Of a stretch of 64,000 bases of DNA, positions 9,475-18,699 are shown in pieces. How positions within the stretch are numbered: position 1 is the stretch's first letter; each line of letters begins with the position of its first letter. This DNA comes from Neisseria subflava. GTDB taxonomy: Bacteria > Pseudomonadota > Gammaproteobacteria > Burkholderiales > Neisseriaceae. The DNA lies in assembly GCF_024205705.1 (NCBI RefSeq), contig NZ_CP073115.1:1116001-1180000 (forward strand). Direction: 5' to 3'. The notes below the pieces were generated by a model that made no database searches, was not told the origin of the DNA, and saw only the letters and a program-made list of their open reading frames with translations. The position numbers and the translations under genes were made by a program.

Positions 9475-9802
9475 GTAAAGCAAATGGGATAAATGGAAAA
9501 AAGGCCGTCTGAACGGTTGAAATAAGGGATAAAGAGACATTTATCCCTGCCCTATTCCACCATTCAGGGAAAAAGTGGTAAATTAAGCAGTCACATTTCT
9601 CTTAAAAACCATTGATTTTATACTAAAAATTGGAGTACTATACGGAATCTTTTAAGATTGACTAATAGTTAACAAACAGGAACAAACAACGACGATTGTT
9701 AGGTATAGAGAAAAACTACATAATTTATATTATGTTTAAATTCATAACTCTACTATTTTAGTCTATCAATTTCTGTTTCGCTCAGTAGTACAATTACTTA
9801 CA
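9475..9802. repeat. Dispersed vgrG-upstream repeat, copy B
   Basis: It is nearly identical to 1830-2164 over about 300 bases and lies at the same distance upstream of vgrG copy 2. The shared part starts near GATGGTAAAGC and continues through the ATTTATATTATGTT landmark. It probably carries the vgrG promoter on the minus strand. No gene is visible in 9417-9983. Confidence 0.75.
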
Positions 9803-9983
9803 CAAAAAGGCCATCTTAAATTTTTCAGATGACCTTTTTGGGTTTCACATTACAGTAAGCGCAATTGACATTGTTTCAACTCAGCTATCCTCTTTTTTCT
9901 CACTACGCTTTTCTTTTCATATCCAAATAAAGTAAGATTCAGTCAACGGATATTAATCTTCATATTACCATCCAATCTCTGGA

Positions 9984-12634
9984 GTGAAGCACCCCATAGC
10001 CGTCAATAAAATCGCCCGTAAAAGCAGCAAGTTCCGTGTTGTCTTTACCGTACCCGATTTCTGTTGGCCACCTTCTCCCGCTCCGCCTTCCGTTCCACCG
10101 ATTCCCTTCCCGCTCTTTGCCGACCTCGGCGGTGCCAAGACCGTCGCCAAAGACGTACGCCTCAACCACAAGCCTGCTTTTGTCTTTAATGCCAGTAAGA
10201 CGGATAAAACTTATGGCGACGAAATCGCCCTTCCGGGCCGTAAAGGGGTAAAGAGCCGTACTGCCACCAAACCGGCCTGGCCGATGCGTCATTCTTCCAC
10301 GGTTAAAATCCGCAAACGCTATATCGTGCGTACCGGCGATATGTTCCATATGAACGGCAAGTTCAGCAAAAAACTCCCCCTAAAACCTGTTTGTCCTGTA
10401 AGGGTGTGGTAGGTGCCGTCTGTCCGGTCAATCCGATACACGATTTGAAGTTTTTGGAGGGTGAAACCGACTTTGCCTTTGAAGGTATTCTGCCGCTGGT
10501 ATGGAGCCGCAGCTATTATTCCGACCAAGACGGTACTGGCTGGCTCGGCGAGGGTTGGAGCGTACCGGGCTGCCAGCGCATTATCCGCGATGCGGCCAGA
10601 TTGGCCTATATCGACGATCAGGGCCGTTTATTCCCTTTGCCGGAAGTCGATGAAGATGATGAAGAACCGGTATTGTTCGAAAGCGAACAGATTTGGTTCA
10701 GTAAAAATCCGGACGGGCATTATGTCATTGCTTCACTGAACGGTTCGATAGCGCCGCGTTTTACACCTTTGGTGGTGGCGGAAGACGGTTCGGACGAAGA
10801 TTCCACCCTCTTCCCGCTGGTCGCGGTGGAAGACGCCAACGGCAACCATCAGCGTTTCGTCTATCATCGGCTGACCCGTCTGCCGCAATACGTCATCGAC
10901 TGCAACGGACGGGTATTCTCGCTGAACTTCGGCAATGTGGCCGATGAGCAGTCGCCTAGAATGCGGCTGCTGTCGGTGTCGCTGTTGGAGGGTTTACCAT
11001 CCTTTGGCGAAACCATTCGGGTCGGTACGCCGCTGGTCCGCTATGAATACAACGGCAGTGGTGACTTAATCCGCGTCATCGGCCGCGACGGTAACGTCAA
11101 ACGCAGCTTCGGCTATAAAAACAATCTAATGGTGTCGCATACAGATGCAGCCGGATTGGTATCGGAATACGACCATTACACCCCGACCGGCAAAGTCATC
11201 CGCAACCGGACTTCCTTGGGCGAGGAATGGCGTTTTACCGAAAGCATCCGCTACCACCACAACTTCAACGGCAACCGTACCGCCACCGTCCTGCCGGACG
11301 GCAGACAAATCAACTATCTGTATTACGGCAGCGGCCACCTACACCAAATCAGCCTCGATGACGAAGTCATTTCCGACATCGAACGCGATAAGCTGCACCG
11401 CGAAATCTACCGCACACAGGGTAAACTCGCCAGCCGTTACGAACTCGATCCCTTAGGCCGTCTGAAAAGGCAAATTGCCGCACTCAACGAGCTGACGCAG
11501 ACCGAGACAGCGAAAAATGCAGTAACATCGGCTTATGCCGTCAAACGCAGCTACGGCTACGACCGTACCGGCAACCTGACCCACAGCACCGACCAACGGA
11601 CGGGCACGACCTGGTTTAAGTACGACAAACTGGGCCGGATTACCAAAGCCGGAAACGAACTGTTCGCCTTCGACCCCGCGCACAATATCCTGTCCGACAA
11701 CAACAGCCCTACCGTCCCCGACAACCGCCTGAAAACCTACAACGGCACGACCTATTACTACGATGAGCTCGGCAACCTGATCCACCGCGAACTGGCCGAT
11801 GGCGAAGTGCAGAACTACTTCTACAATCTACACGACCAACTGGTTAAAGCCGAAATCTTCAAAAAAGACGGCACGAAAGAGACTTGGGCCTACACCTACG
11901 ACGCCCTGGGCAGAAGGATAGGCAAAGGCCGTCTGAAAAACAAAGAAGTTTCAGATGGCCTCGAAGAGGAAACCGGATTCGTTTGAGACGGCAGCCACCT
12001 CTTACAGGAGGCCCAACCAGACGGAAGATATACCTATCTCTACACCGATCCCAACAGCTACGAACCTTTGGCACAGGTCCGAAACTGGACAACCGAAGAC
12101 GGAGAAAACCGACAACAAACCCACTACTTCCACTGCGACCAAATCGGCATCCCGAGAGAAATGACTGATGATAAAGGCAACCTGGTTTGGTTCGGCGACT
12201 ATTACGGTTGGGGAAAACTAAAGAGCGAAACCAACGTAACAGTAACGGCGCACCAACCCTTCCGCCTACAAAACCAGTATGCTGACAGTGAGACGGGGCT
12301 GCATTACAACTTCTTTAGGTATTACGAGCCTGATGCGGGTCGGTTTGTGAATCAGGATCCGATTGGGTTGGAAGGTGGAGGTAACTTTTATCAATTTTCG
12401 ACAAATATACAAAATATGATGGACTCTTGGGGATTAAATGCTGTTGACATAGTTAAAGGGGCATGGTCTATGATTGCAATTGATACAATGACTCCAGATC
12501 CCACTGATGCGGCATTGCCTAAATGGATTGCATATGGGGTGCTTGGAGCTGCCGCAACAGGTGTCGTTGCATTATCGGAAAGCGATACATGTGCAGGAAA
12601 ATGCCAGGAAGAAAAAAACGTAAGAAATGTTTAG
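9984..12634 (+). pseudogene. rhs: PAAR-like (DUF4150) / Rhs polymorphic toxin, multiply broken
   Basis: Segment 1 (9984-10412) encodes a PAAR-like DUF4150 domain (GDEIALPGRKG; RTGDMFHMNGKFS), which caps the T6SS spike. Segment 2 (from about 10382) is the Rhs core with YD repeats (YDPLGRL, YYYDELGNLIHRE) ending in the RHS boundary motif GRFVNQDPIGLEGG at about 12340-12375. Three lesions are visible. A C5 run at 10376-10380 needs a sixth C to join PAAR and Rhs. A TGA at 11984-11986 replaces the expected Trp of FVWDGSH. An A7 run at 12612-12618 needs an eighth A to enter the toxin tip. The GTG start at 9984 has no strong ribosome site. The intact gene would have been a single secreted PAAR-Rhs-toxin. 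Confidence 0.85.
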
Positions 12635-12921
12635 ATACTACAGTAGACAACATTAAAATGGTTACAGCAAAAACATCTTATCTAACATTACAAAAAAGTG
12701 TTTCCATCCCTGCTGTTGCGAGATACACAGCATTGATTGAAAGAGGTAGTATTGCCCCTCCAGTTAAAATGGATGGAAATACTATTGTAGATGATAACCA
12801 TAGAATGGTAGCTGGATTATTGTGTAATCAAATACCTGCTAGTACCCCAGGAACTGCTCCATTATCTAAACCAAGAATACCTTTGAGAGATATACAACCA
12901 GACCCTATAGATTGGTGGTAA
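12617..12921 (+). pseudogene. Rhs C-terminal toxin tip, ParB-like nuclease fold
   Basis: This is the frame that would follow the Rhs core if the A7 run at 12612-12618 were A8. It encodes about 100 residues. Residues around VSIPAVARYTALIERG and IVDDNHRMVAG resemble the ParB/sulfiredoxin-like fold, in which a short helix is followed by an (I/V)xDGxHR motif; here it reads VDDNHR. Such domains occur as nuclease tips of polymorphic toxins. The fold call rests on motif resemblance only. It ends six bases before the candidate immunity gene at 12927. In the present sequence it has no start of its own with a plausible ribosome site, so it is probably silent. Confidence 0.55.
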
Positions 12922-12926
12922 TAAAA

Positions 12927-13824
12927 ATGATATCAAATAACATTCAAGAATTACTTAAAAATATTACAAAGTTTCTAATTAAAATCGAAACAAAAGAATT
13001 AGATGTCTTAATTTCTAGACAGTTAACCCATATAGATAATATTGATTTTCACAGATACGAAATATCCCATAGGGAAATTGGAAGTCTCAAATTTTCTTTC
13101 TGTTCATTTCGTGGTGCTTTCATAAGCTGAGACCTTTGCAAAAAAGTCCTTTCCCCAACAGCCGAAACCCAAACACAGGTTTTCGGCTGTTTTTGTTTCA
13201 AATATCCGCTGACTCTACTCAAATACCCTCTTAATCCTCTTGGATACCTGATAATCAGGCATCCGGCCGCCTTTTAGGCAGCAACAGGCGCACTTAGCCT
13301 GTTGGCGGCTTTCAAAAGGTTTAAACACATCGCCTTCGGGATCGGAAAGGCTGTGCCATTGGCCGAGCAGGACGGCTTTGAACATGGACAACAGGGGATA
13401 GGCGGGACGGCCGCGGTGGTCTCGAAGGTAACGGGTTTTTTGACGATTCAGGTATTGTTCGATCGGTTGCCAATCAATCACCTGATCCAACTTCAATAGT
13501 GGGAAACGGTCAATGTGTTTGGCAATCATGGCTTGTGCGGTTTGTTGGAAGAAGGTACTCATGGAAAATTCCCTAAATGTCTTAATGGGAATTTAGGGGA
13601 TTTTGGGGAATTTTGCAAAGGTCTTAAGCTATAGTTCCTTTACTAATTGTAATTTTATTAATTGTTCTTTTATTACGGCAATAGTTTGTAATACAAAATT
13701 TACTAATTGCACATTTATTAATTGTGTATTCAGATCAATACATATACAAGATAATTTAATATCTAATTGCTCTTTTCAAATCTGCTATATAGAAGATAAT
13801 ATATTTTCTACAAATGAAATATAA
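12927..13824 (+). pseudogene. Pentapeptide-repeat immunity candidate, split by an IS remnant
   Basis: Two fragments, 12927-13130 and 13625-13824, rejoin in frame if the element at 13129-13624 and one copy of the flanking TAAGCT are removed: ...FRGAFIS joins YSSFTNCNFINC.... The reconstructed product has about 133 residues. Its second half is a run of pentapeptide repeats (FTNCN FINCS; FTNCT FINCV), a right-handed beta-helix that in known cases mimics DNA. It sits directly after a nuclease-like Rhs tip, so an immunity role by DNA mimicry is a reasonable inference. The insertion creates a stop at 13128-13130 inside the IS end. Confidence 0.75.
13129..13624 (-). mobile_element. Shrunken IS5-family element (about 496 bp)
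   Basis: The ends are GAGACCTTTGCAAAA on the left and the matching TTTTGCAAAGGTCT on the right. A direct repeat TAAGCT flanks it (13123-13128 and 13625-13630). It retains the transposase start (MSTFFQQTAQAMIAKHIDRF at 13562 on the minus strand) and the C-terminal tail region, with the whole catalytic middle deleted at SDPE/GDVFKPF. It cannot transpose by itself but keeps both ends, so it could be mobilised in trans like a MITE. Confidence 0.85.
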
Positions 13825-13902
13825 TTTATTACAATGTTGACAAGGCATCCGAGCCGCCTTTTAGGCGGCAACAGCAGTAATTGCCTCTAGAGGCCATAAG
13901 GA

Positions 13903-14259
13903 GTGTGTAGCAAACCAGAATCAGAGAAAACTGACCCCTGCTATTGCCCGCCAGGTATTTGTGGAATTGTTTATCTGAGGACACATCCTAAAACTGGCGA
14001 AAAATATGTAGGCCAAGCCAAATCCTCAATAAGATATTTTGCCAGGCAAAGAGAACATAATAGAGCATTCAGAGCAACTCACAGGTTTACCTTACTTGGG
14101 CAAACTAAATCTGGTCAATGTCTAGACCGATTGGAAGAAGATCACATTAGATTACAAGGCGATATCAATAGTCGAGGATGACCTTTAGCCAATAAACGTC
14201 ATCAGATGTCTGAACCTCACTACCGTGCAGCAGGTGGAAAAAATCCCATGCCTTATTGA
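13903..14259 (+). pseudogene. Orphan GIY-YIG nuclease toxin tip
   Basis: The fragment reads CGIVYLRTHPKTGEKYVGQA followed by RQREH, matching the GIY-YIG nuclease pattern (G-I-V-Y ... Y-V-G-Q, then a conserved Arg/His helix). It has no Rhs core attached; the sequence just upstream (13845-13870) is an IS5-derived scrap, so the tip was displaced or its carrier was lost. A TGA at 14179-14181 interrupts it where a Trp would be expected (SRG*PLANKRHQM), and the frame then stays open to 14259. The Imm26-like gene follows 23 bases later. Confidence 0.7.
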
Positions 14260-14282
14260 ATTACAGAAAGGAACTTTAAAAA

Positions 14283-14780
14283 ATGGCAAGAAAAAAACAG
14301 AAATGGCAGGTAGGCGATTATTTTGGCATTCCCATAGAAGATGATTTTTTAGCTGTTGGACAGATTCTTGGAAAATATGATTGGATAGGTGTAGCCTGCT
14401 TAATTACCAAAATGAAAATTTCCTCAAAAAACCTTCCTTTATATGAAGATATAAAAATAGATAAAAACGATATTATTGCTGCTATGTTTATTACTGAAGA
14501 ATCGTTAGAGAAAGGATTCTGGCCAATTATTCAACAAGGTATAGTAAATAAAAATATACTGAAACAATATTTTTCTAATATTGACTTAATTGAACAAGGA
14601 AATATTATTGATATTAATACCGAAGGTTCAGCTATTATTGATGATTTTATTAAAGCTTATTTTAGTCTAGCACCTTGGGATGACTGGCATGACCCCGAAT
14701 ATCTTGATAAACTTCTTATTTCTCCCGACAAAAAACCTGAAAATCTCATCATGATCTATTCCAACTCAAAGCTTGTCTGA
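14283..14780 (+). CDS. Imm26-like immunity protein
   Basis: This encodes 165 residues and starts after an AAAGGAAC ribosome site. The opening KWQVGDYFGIPIEDDFLAVG has the look of the Imm26 family of polymorphic-toxin immunity proteins, which begin with a beta-strand 'GDxFxIPL' motif. It is a cytoplasmic protein with no signal or membrane segment, consistent with neutralising a nuclease. It lies directly after the orphan GIY-YIG tip, so the pair is a displaced toxin-immunity cassette with an intact immunity half. AT-rich. The family call is from the motif and context only. Confidence 0.65.
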   Translation: MARKKQKWQVGDYFGIPIEDDFLAVGQILGKYDWIGVACLITKMKISSKNLPLYEDIKIDKNDIIAAMFITEESLEKGFWPIIQQGIVNKNILKQYFSNIDLIEQGNIIDINTEGSAIIDDFIKAYFSLAPWDDWHDPEYLDKLLISPDKKPENLIMIYSNSKLV

Positions 14781-15023
14781 AAGTAAAATGCTTCGTACTC
14801 TTTGAAGAGCCTTTACGTAGCTTTCCAAATCTCGGTGTTAACGATGGCTTTATTTTGATTTCAGTTTGAGCAAGTTTTTTTAAGATCGATCGTATTAGTT
14901 GACTCAAGTTACAAGGATGGTTCAGCTTTTTTTGGTATAAACCCTCCGGGTACGACTGAAGCGGAAGCCTTAAGAAAATGTTAAGAACGAAGAAATTTAC
15001 AATGTCTAAATTCTAATAGACAG

Positions 15024-15050
15024 GAGGCCGTCTGATATTCAGATGGCCTT
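15024..15050. terminator. Degenerate uptake-sequence hairpin
   Basis: AGGCCGTCTGA faces TCAGATGGCCT across a four-base loop. It lies in a gene-free stretch (14781-15554) between the toxin region and the oxidoreductase gene. Confidence 0.5.
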
Positions 15051-15117
15051 TACATTATAAATTAGCTATATGCTATGAGTTGAAGGTACTTAAGTATCGT
15101 AATAAGTTTCCTCCCCT

Positions 15118-15420
15118 CTACCCTACTCTATTACTCAATAATTGAGTGGTAGAGTTACAGCCAAATTTCTCTTAAAACCTATTGATTTGATGCTAAAAAT
15201 TAGAGTATTATGAGCACACTATCTAGAGTATCATTAATTCTTATTTGACATATAGGAACAATAAGCAAAATTTGTAGAAGAATAGGGAAAAGGAAATTAA
15301 TTTATGTTATGTTAAATTATGATTATAAGTTATAATCATAATTTAGTAATTTAATTAATATTTTTAAATTTCTTATTCTAGCCACTTTCAAAGAACAGGA
15401 TCTTTTGTATCGCTCAGTGG
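15118..15420. repeat. Dispersed repeat, copy C
   Basis: This is a diverged copy of the vgrG-upstream repeat: ATTGATTTGATGCTAAAAAT, TAGAGTATCATTAATTCT and TAGAAGAATAGGGAAAAGG are recognisable. No vgrG lies next to this copy. I see no other gene or clear signal in 14781-15554. Confidence 0.65.
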
Positions 15421-15554
15421 ATATCTAAAATTCTAAAAACTATTTGAACTTAAAGATTCAAACGGTTTTTTAGTATCAATTTATTTATATTCCATGCTTT
15501 TACATACGGTTAAATTTTAAAATTTAATCCTCCTTCAAATCCCTGCTTACCCCA

Positions 15555-16766
15555 TCAAGATCTGCCAGTACTTAAACCTGCTTTGCCGTTTTCCCACAAA
15601 GTTTTCAGCAATACTTTCCACGCCGATAATTTAGGATCAGGCTGTTTACCTTGTCCGATTAAGTCCATTTGCATCATATACCAGTTCATTTCCAACATCG
15701 CGCCCGCTTTTTTATCAACAAATACGACGCCAGTTTTGATGCGGTCGGTTTGCACGGTTTGGTAGGTGCCGTTTTGAATTTTATTCACTAAATCAGGCAC
15801 TAAGGCAAACGGGCGGGCGACGCCGACCAAATCCAAATGGCCGCTAGATAAGGCATCTTCCATTGCAGTTTGCGAACGGAAGCCGCCGGTGATAATCAGC
15901 GGAGCTTGGCTGACTGCACGGGCTTTTTCGGCGTAATCGATGAAGAAGGCTTCGCGTTTGCGGGTGCTGTCTTTGGCGGCGAGCATTTGCGGGCTTTCGT
16001 AGTTGCCACCGGAAACTTCAATAAAATTAATGCCCATTTCTGACAGTTTTTGTACCACCTGTACCGATTCGCTTTCGTCAAATCCGCCTTTTTGTAAATC
16101 CGCCGAATTGAGTTTTACACCCACTAAGAAATCTTTACCCACAGCGGCGCGGATGGCGGTGTAGGTTTCCAAAAGGAAGCGCATACGGTTTTCCAAACTG
16201 CCTCCCCATTGGTCTTGGCGGCGGTTGTGGTGCGGCGAGAGAAATTGGCTGATGAGATAGCCGTGCGCGGCGTGAATTTGTACGCCTGAAAAGCCTGCCT
16301 GTTCAGCAATTTTCGCGGTTTGCACGAATTGCTGAATCAGCCCGTTGATTTCATCGGCGGTTAATTCGCGAGGCGGATTGATAAAGCCGTCCATGCCTAC
16401 CAATGGCACAGAGCTCGGCGCAAGTGGTGTTTTATTGACCACTGCAGGCGACTGTTTGCCCGCATGGTTGATTTGCATGATGAGCAGCGTGTCGTTTTGT
16501 GTGCCGGCTTTCGCCCATTTTTTCAGCATCTCAAGACTGCGGCCGTCTGAAATCACCACATCGTTTATCGAACCTTTGCCGCTTTCGGCGACCATCACAT
16601 TGCCCGTAACCAACACACCTGCACCACCTTTTGCCCAAGTGTCGTACAGGCGGACAAGTTTTTCAGACGGCTGGTCGTTTTGGGCAAGTTGCTCTTCCAT
16701 GGCTGATTTGAAAATACGGTTTTTAACGGTTTTGCCGTTTTGAAAAGTAAATGGAGTAAATAACAT
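15555..16766 (-). CDS. Old Yellow Enzyme-family NADH:flavin oxidoreductase
   Basis: This encodes 403 residues, the usual length for this FMN-dependent TIM-barrel family, which reduces activated C=C bonds of electrophiles with NAD(P)H. Visible hallmarks are the N-terminal LFTPFTFQNGKTVKNRIF, the substrate-binding QIHAAHGYLISQFLSP (HxxH plus catalytic Tyr) and the phosphate-binding end ITGGFRS ... DLVGVARPF. The gene lies downstream of an arsR-type repressor on the same strand. The two upstream regions share a 20-bp motif (16779-16798 and 17164-17183), so the repressor probably controls both genes. Likely role: detoxification of quinones or other electrophiles, in line with the neighbouring redox genes. 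Confidence 0.9.
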   Translation of the reverse strand: MLFTPFTFQNGKTVKNRIFKSAMEEQLAQNDQPSEKLVRLYDTWAKGGAGVLVTGNVMVAESGKGSINDVVISDGRSLEMLKKWAKAGTQNDTLLIMQINHAGKQSPAVVNKTPLAPSSVPLVGMDGFINPPRELTADEINGLIQQFVQTAKIAEQAGFSGVQIHAAHGYLISQFLSPHHNRRQDQWGGSLENRMRFLLETYTAIRAAVGKDFLVGVKLNSADLQKGGFDESESVQVVQKLSEMGINFIEVSGGNYESPQMLAAKDSTRKREAFFIDYAEKARAVSQAPLIITGGFRSQTAMEDALSSGHLDLVGVARPFALVPDLVNKIQNGTYQTVQTDRIKTGVVFVDKKAGAMLEMNWYMMQMDLIGQGKQPDPKLSAWKVLLKTLWENGKAGLSTGRS

Positions 16767-16778
16767 AATCTTTCCTTT

Positions 16779-16798
16779 AAGTTTATAAGTTTAAAAAT
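16779..16798. promoter_or_regulatory. Putative ArsR-type operator upstream of the OYE gene
   Basis: AAGTTTATAAGTTTAAAAAT lies just upstream of the oxidoreductase start. It matches the site at 17164-17183 upstream of the regulator gene in 19 of 20 positions. Confidence 0.6.
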
Positions 16799-16839
16799 GT
16801 AAACGTATTTGGGTGAAAATAAAGGGTTAATGAATAACC

Positions 16840-17151
16840 CTATTTTGAAAGTGGGCAATTTTGAGCCATCAAATCGGCAAGCTGTTTCAACCTCGCCACC
16901 GCATCCGCCATGGCAATACTGTAAAACCGCTCTTTGCCGACCTGCTCCACTGCCACCGCACCGGCTTGCAACATGATTTTCAAATGATGCGACACCGCAG
17001 GGCGCGACAGATGCAGATGCTCGGTCAGCTCATTCACATTCATCTTGCCGTGTTCCCACAGCACACGCAGGATTTGATGGCGGTTTTCATCACTCAACAC
17101 GGTAAAAATGGGAATGCACTCGCGCATTAAATTCATGGTTTGTTGCGGCAT
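16840..17151 (-). CDS. ArsR-family winged-helix repressor
   Basis: This encodes 103 residues, typical of ArsR/SmtB dimeric repressors. The recognition helix region reads LTEHLHLSRPAVSHHLKIM after VLSDENRHQILRVLWE. There is no CxC metal motif of the arsenic sensors; a single Cys near the N-terminus (RECIPIF) could be a redox or electrophile sensor, as in some relatives that control Old Yellow Enzyme genes. It lies upstream of the OYE gene on the same strand with its own copy of the shared operator-like motif, which implies autoregulation. Confidence 0.88.
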   Translation of the reverse strand: MPQQTMNLMRECIPIFTVLSDENRHQILRVLWEHGKMNVNELTEHLHLSRPAVSHHLKIMLQAGAVAVEQVGKERFYSIAMADAVARLKQLADLMAQNCPLSK

Positions 17152-17163
17152 ATTCGGCCTTTT

Positions 17164-17183
17164 AAGTTTATATGTTTAAAAAT
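17164..17183. promoter_or_regulatory. Putative ArsR-type operator upstream of arsR-like gene
   Basis: AAGTTTATATGTTTAAAAAT lies 13 bases upstream of the regulator start and matches the site at 16779-16798. A flanking inverted pair AAGTT...AACTT extends it. Confidence 0.6.
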
Positions 17184-17320
17184 TTGAACTTATTTTAGAT
17201 GGAAAGATGGGGAATGTCAAAGGGGATTTTCAGAAGATGGTTTTAGTGTACAAATCACAGCGTTTCATCAATCATTATCTCAGTCTGCAAGCCGTTTCAG
17301 ACGACCTTTTTCGTAATAAA

Positions 17321-17375
17321 GAGCGGTCAAATTTTTAAGTGTTTTGCAAATCATCTTAAAAATTTGACCACTTGC
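17321..17375. repeat. Degenerate Pasteurellaceae uptake-signal inverted pair
   Basis: GAGCGGTCAAATTTTTAAGTG and CTTAAAAATTTGACCACTTG face each other across about 13 bases. The layout (GCGGTCAAATTTT ... AAAATTTGACC) matches the inverted uptake-signal terminators of Haemophilus rather than the Neisseria type, and recurs at 25279-25332 and 26867-26925. Confidence 0.6.
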
Positions 17376-17418
17376 ATCATTATCAAGACCGCAGCCGTCT
17401 GAAACATTGATAGACCGG

Positions 17419-17754
17419 TTACTGATGCCCGCTTTCTGCTACTTTTGTCCATTTTGCCAATGTCTGCTTCATTTGTGCCTGAGGGATGAAGCGGGCCATC
17501 CGTTCTACTTCCTTGCCTTGATAAAACAGCAGCCATGCAGGTACGGTCAACACGTGGAAACGTCCGGCCATTTCGGGTATTTCAGCAATATCGGCTTTTA
17601 CGGCATACACATTTCCTTCCTCCGCCAAAGCTGAGTCAAGCTGAACGGCCACGACCGTACAAACACCGCAGATTGGGGCTTTGATGTACAGTGATACTAA
17701 AGGGTGTGTGGCGATGGCCTGTTCGATGTCTTTCAAAGTGTGCAGTTGTTGCAT
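17419..17754 (-). CDS. Thioredoxin-family protein
   Basis: This encodes 111 residues with a single thioredoxin fold. The active site is CGVC in SLYIKAPICGVCTVVAVQLD, with the cis-Pro loop at LTVPAWLLFYQG. There is no signal peptide, so it is a cytoplasmic dithiol reductase or disulfide handler. The CGVC rather than CGPC dipeptide sets it apart from housekeeping thioredoxin. The following stretch of the island (OsmC, quinone reductase, aldo-keto reductase) is also redox-related. Confidence 0.85.
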   Translation of the reverse strand: MQQLHTLKDIEQAIATHPLVSLYIKAPICGVCTVVAVQLDSALAEEGNVYAVKADIAEIPEMAGRFHVLTVPAWLLFYQGKEVERMARFIPQAQMKQTLAKWTKVAESGHQ

Positions 17755-17846
17755 GCCATGTACTCCTTTGAGCGATTAAGCCCTTTTCTAGTTGTCCAGA
17801 AAAGGGGCTTTTAACGAAATAAAAACAAGAAAACGTTTTGAGTCGT

Positions 17847-18347
17847 CTAGATTTTTTCCACAACCACTTTTGCCCGCGCTTTCAGGCTGTTCAACACTGG
17901 CGAGGTGGCGGCGGAGCGGTCGGCGAAATTTTGCAGGGTAGGAAGGTCGGCGTCGGCTTTTACTTTTATGGTTAGCACCAGATTATCCAGTCCGCCGTAG
18001 CCATCTTCCATGCCGAACAGTTTGGCCATGTCGATACCGCCGCTTGCGGATATTTCAAACTGTTCCAGTTTCACGCCTGCCAATGCTGCTTGCAACTCGA
18101 AACCTATGGAGCAGCAGCCTGCCGCAGCGCTGATCAGGTATTCCACCGGATTTGGGGCGGCGTTTTCACCGCCCATGTTTTTCGGTTCGTCTGTGGTAAA
18201 GGCAGGGAAGCGGCGCACGGAGATTTCATTCTTCGTGCCGGATACCCAGCGCGAATCGGCGCGTAATACTGCCTTGCCTTTTGCATGGTCATTTTCAACC
18301 GCTGCCATGGTAGTTCGGAAACGTTCGATATCTAACCCGTTAATCAT
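17847..18347 (-). CDS. OsmC-family peroxiredoxin-like protein
   Basis: This encodes about 166 residues. The OsmC/Ohr fold is shown by PNPVEYLISAAAGCCSIGFE, which holds one of the two redox cysteines, after a conserved Arg-bearing strand (ISVRRFPAF). The start MINGLDIERF at 18347 is preceded by AAAGGACA, a better ribosome site than the ATG at 18362. OsmC proteins reduce organic hydroperoxides with two cysteines; a second Cys in the expected N-terminal position is not obvious, so some functions may be altered. Confidence 0.85.
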   Translation of the reverse strand: MINGLDIERFRTTMAAVENDHAKGKAVLRADSRWVSGTKNEISVRRFPAFTTDEPKNMGGENAAPNPVEYLISAAAGCCSIGFELQAALAGVKLEQFEISASGGIDMAKLFGMEDGYGGLDNLVLTIKVKADADLPTLQNFADRSAATSPVLNSLKARAKVVVEKI

Positions 18348-18393
18348 GTTTTGTCCTTTCATATGATGAATTGCAGATGGTTTTTCGCTACAC

Positions 18394-18699
18394 TTACACG
18401 CCCATTTTCCACGCGGAGATGCGTTTCAAATTATCCACCGTGTCGTGATTGACGATGGCGGCGAACGTGCCGTCCAGTTTGGTAATTTCAGCTTTGTCTT
18501 CATCGCTGAGGGCAAAGTCAAAGACGTTCAAGTTTTCCGCCATACGTTCGGGTTTGGTGGATTTTGCCAACACGATGATGTCGCGTTCCACCAGCCAGCG
18601 GGTAATCACCTGCGCCATGGATTTGCCGTATTTCGTACCAATTAGCGACTGACAAAATGGTGGGCAAAAGCCCACCGCTTCAAGTTGATGTTTTATCAT
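18394..18699 (-). pseudogene. Aldo-keto reductase 3' fragment (duplicated end)
   Basis: The last ~85 codons (from IGTKYGKSMAQVITRWLVER to KMGV) are almost identical to the C-terminus of the complete aldo-keto reductase at 19327-20175. The first ~17 codons (MIKHQLEAVGFCPPFC) have no match. The barrel with the catalytic Asp-Tyr-Lys-His set is missing. It is a partial duplication that brackets the broken quinone reductase gene. Confidence 0.85.

Noticed and set aside
13853..13870. GCCGCCTTTTAGGCGGC hairpin considered as a regulatory element
   Set aside because: The same sequence with flanks occurs inside the IS5-family copies (near 13265 and 33437), so it is an IS scrap.
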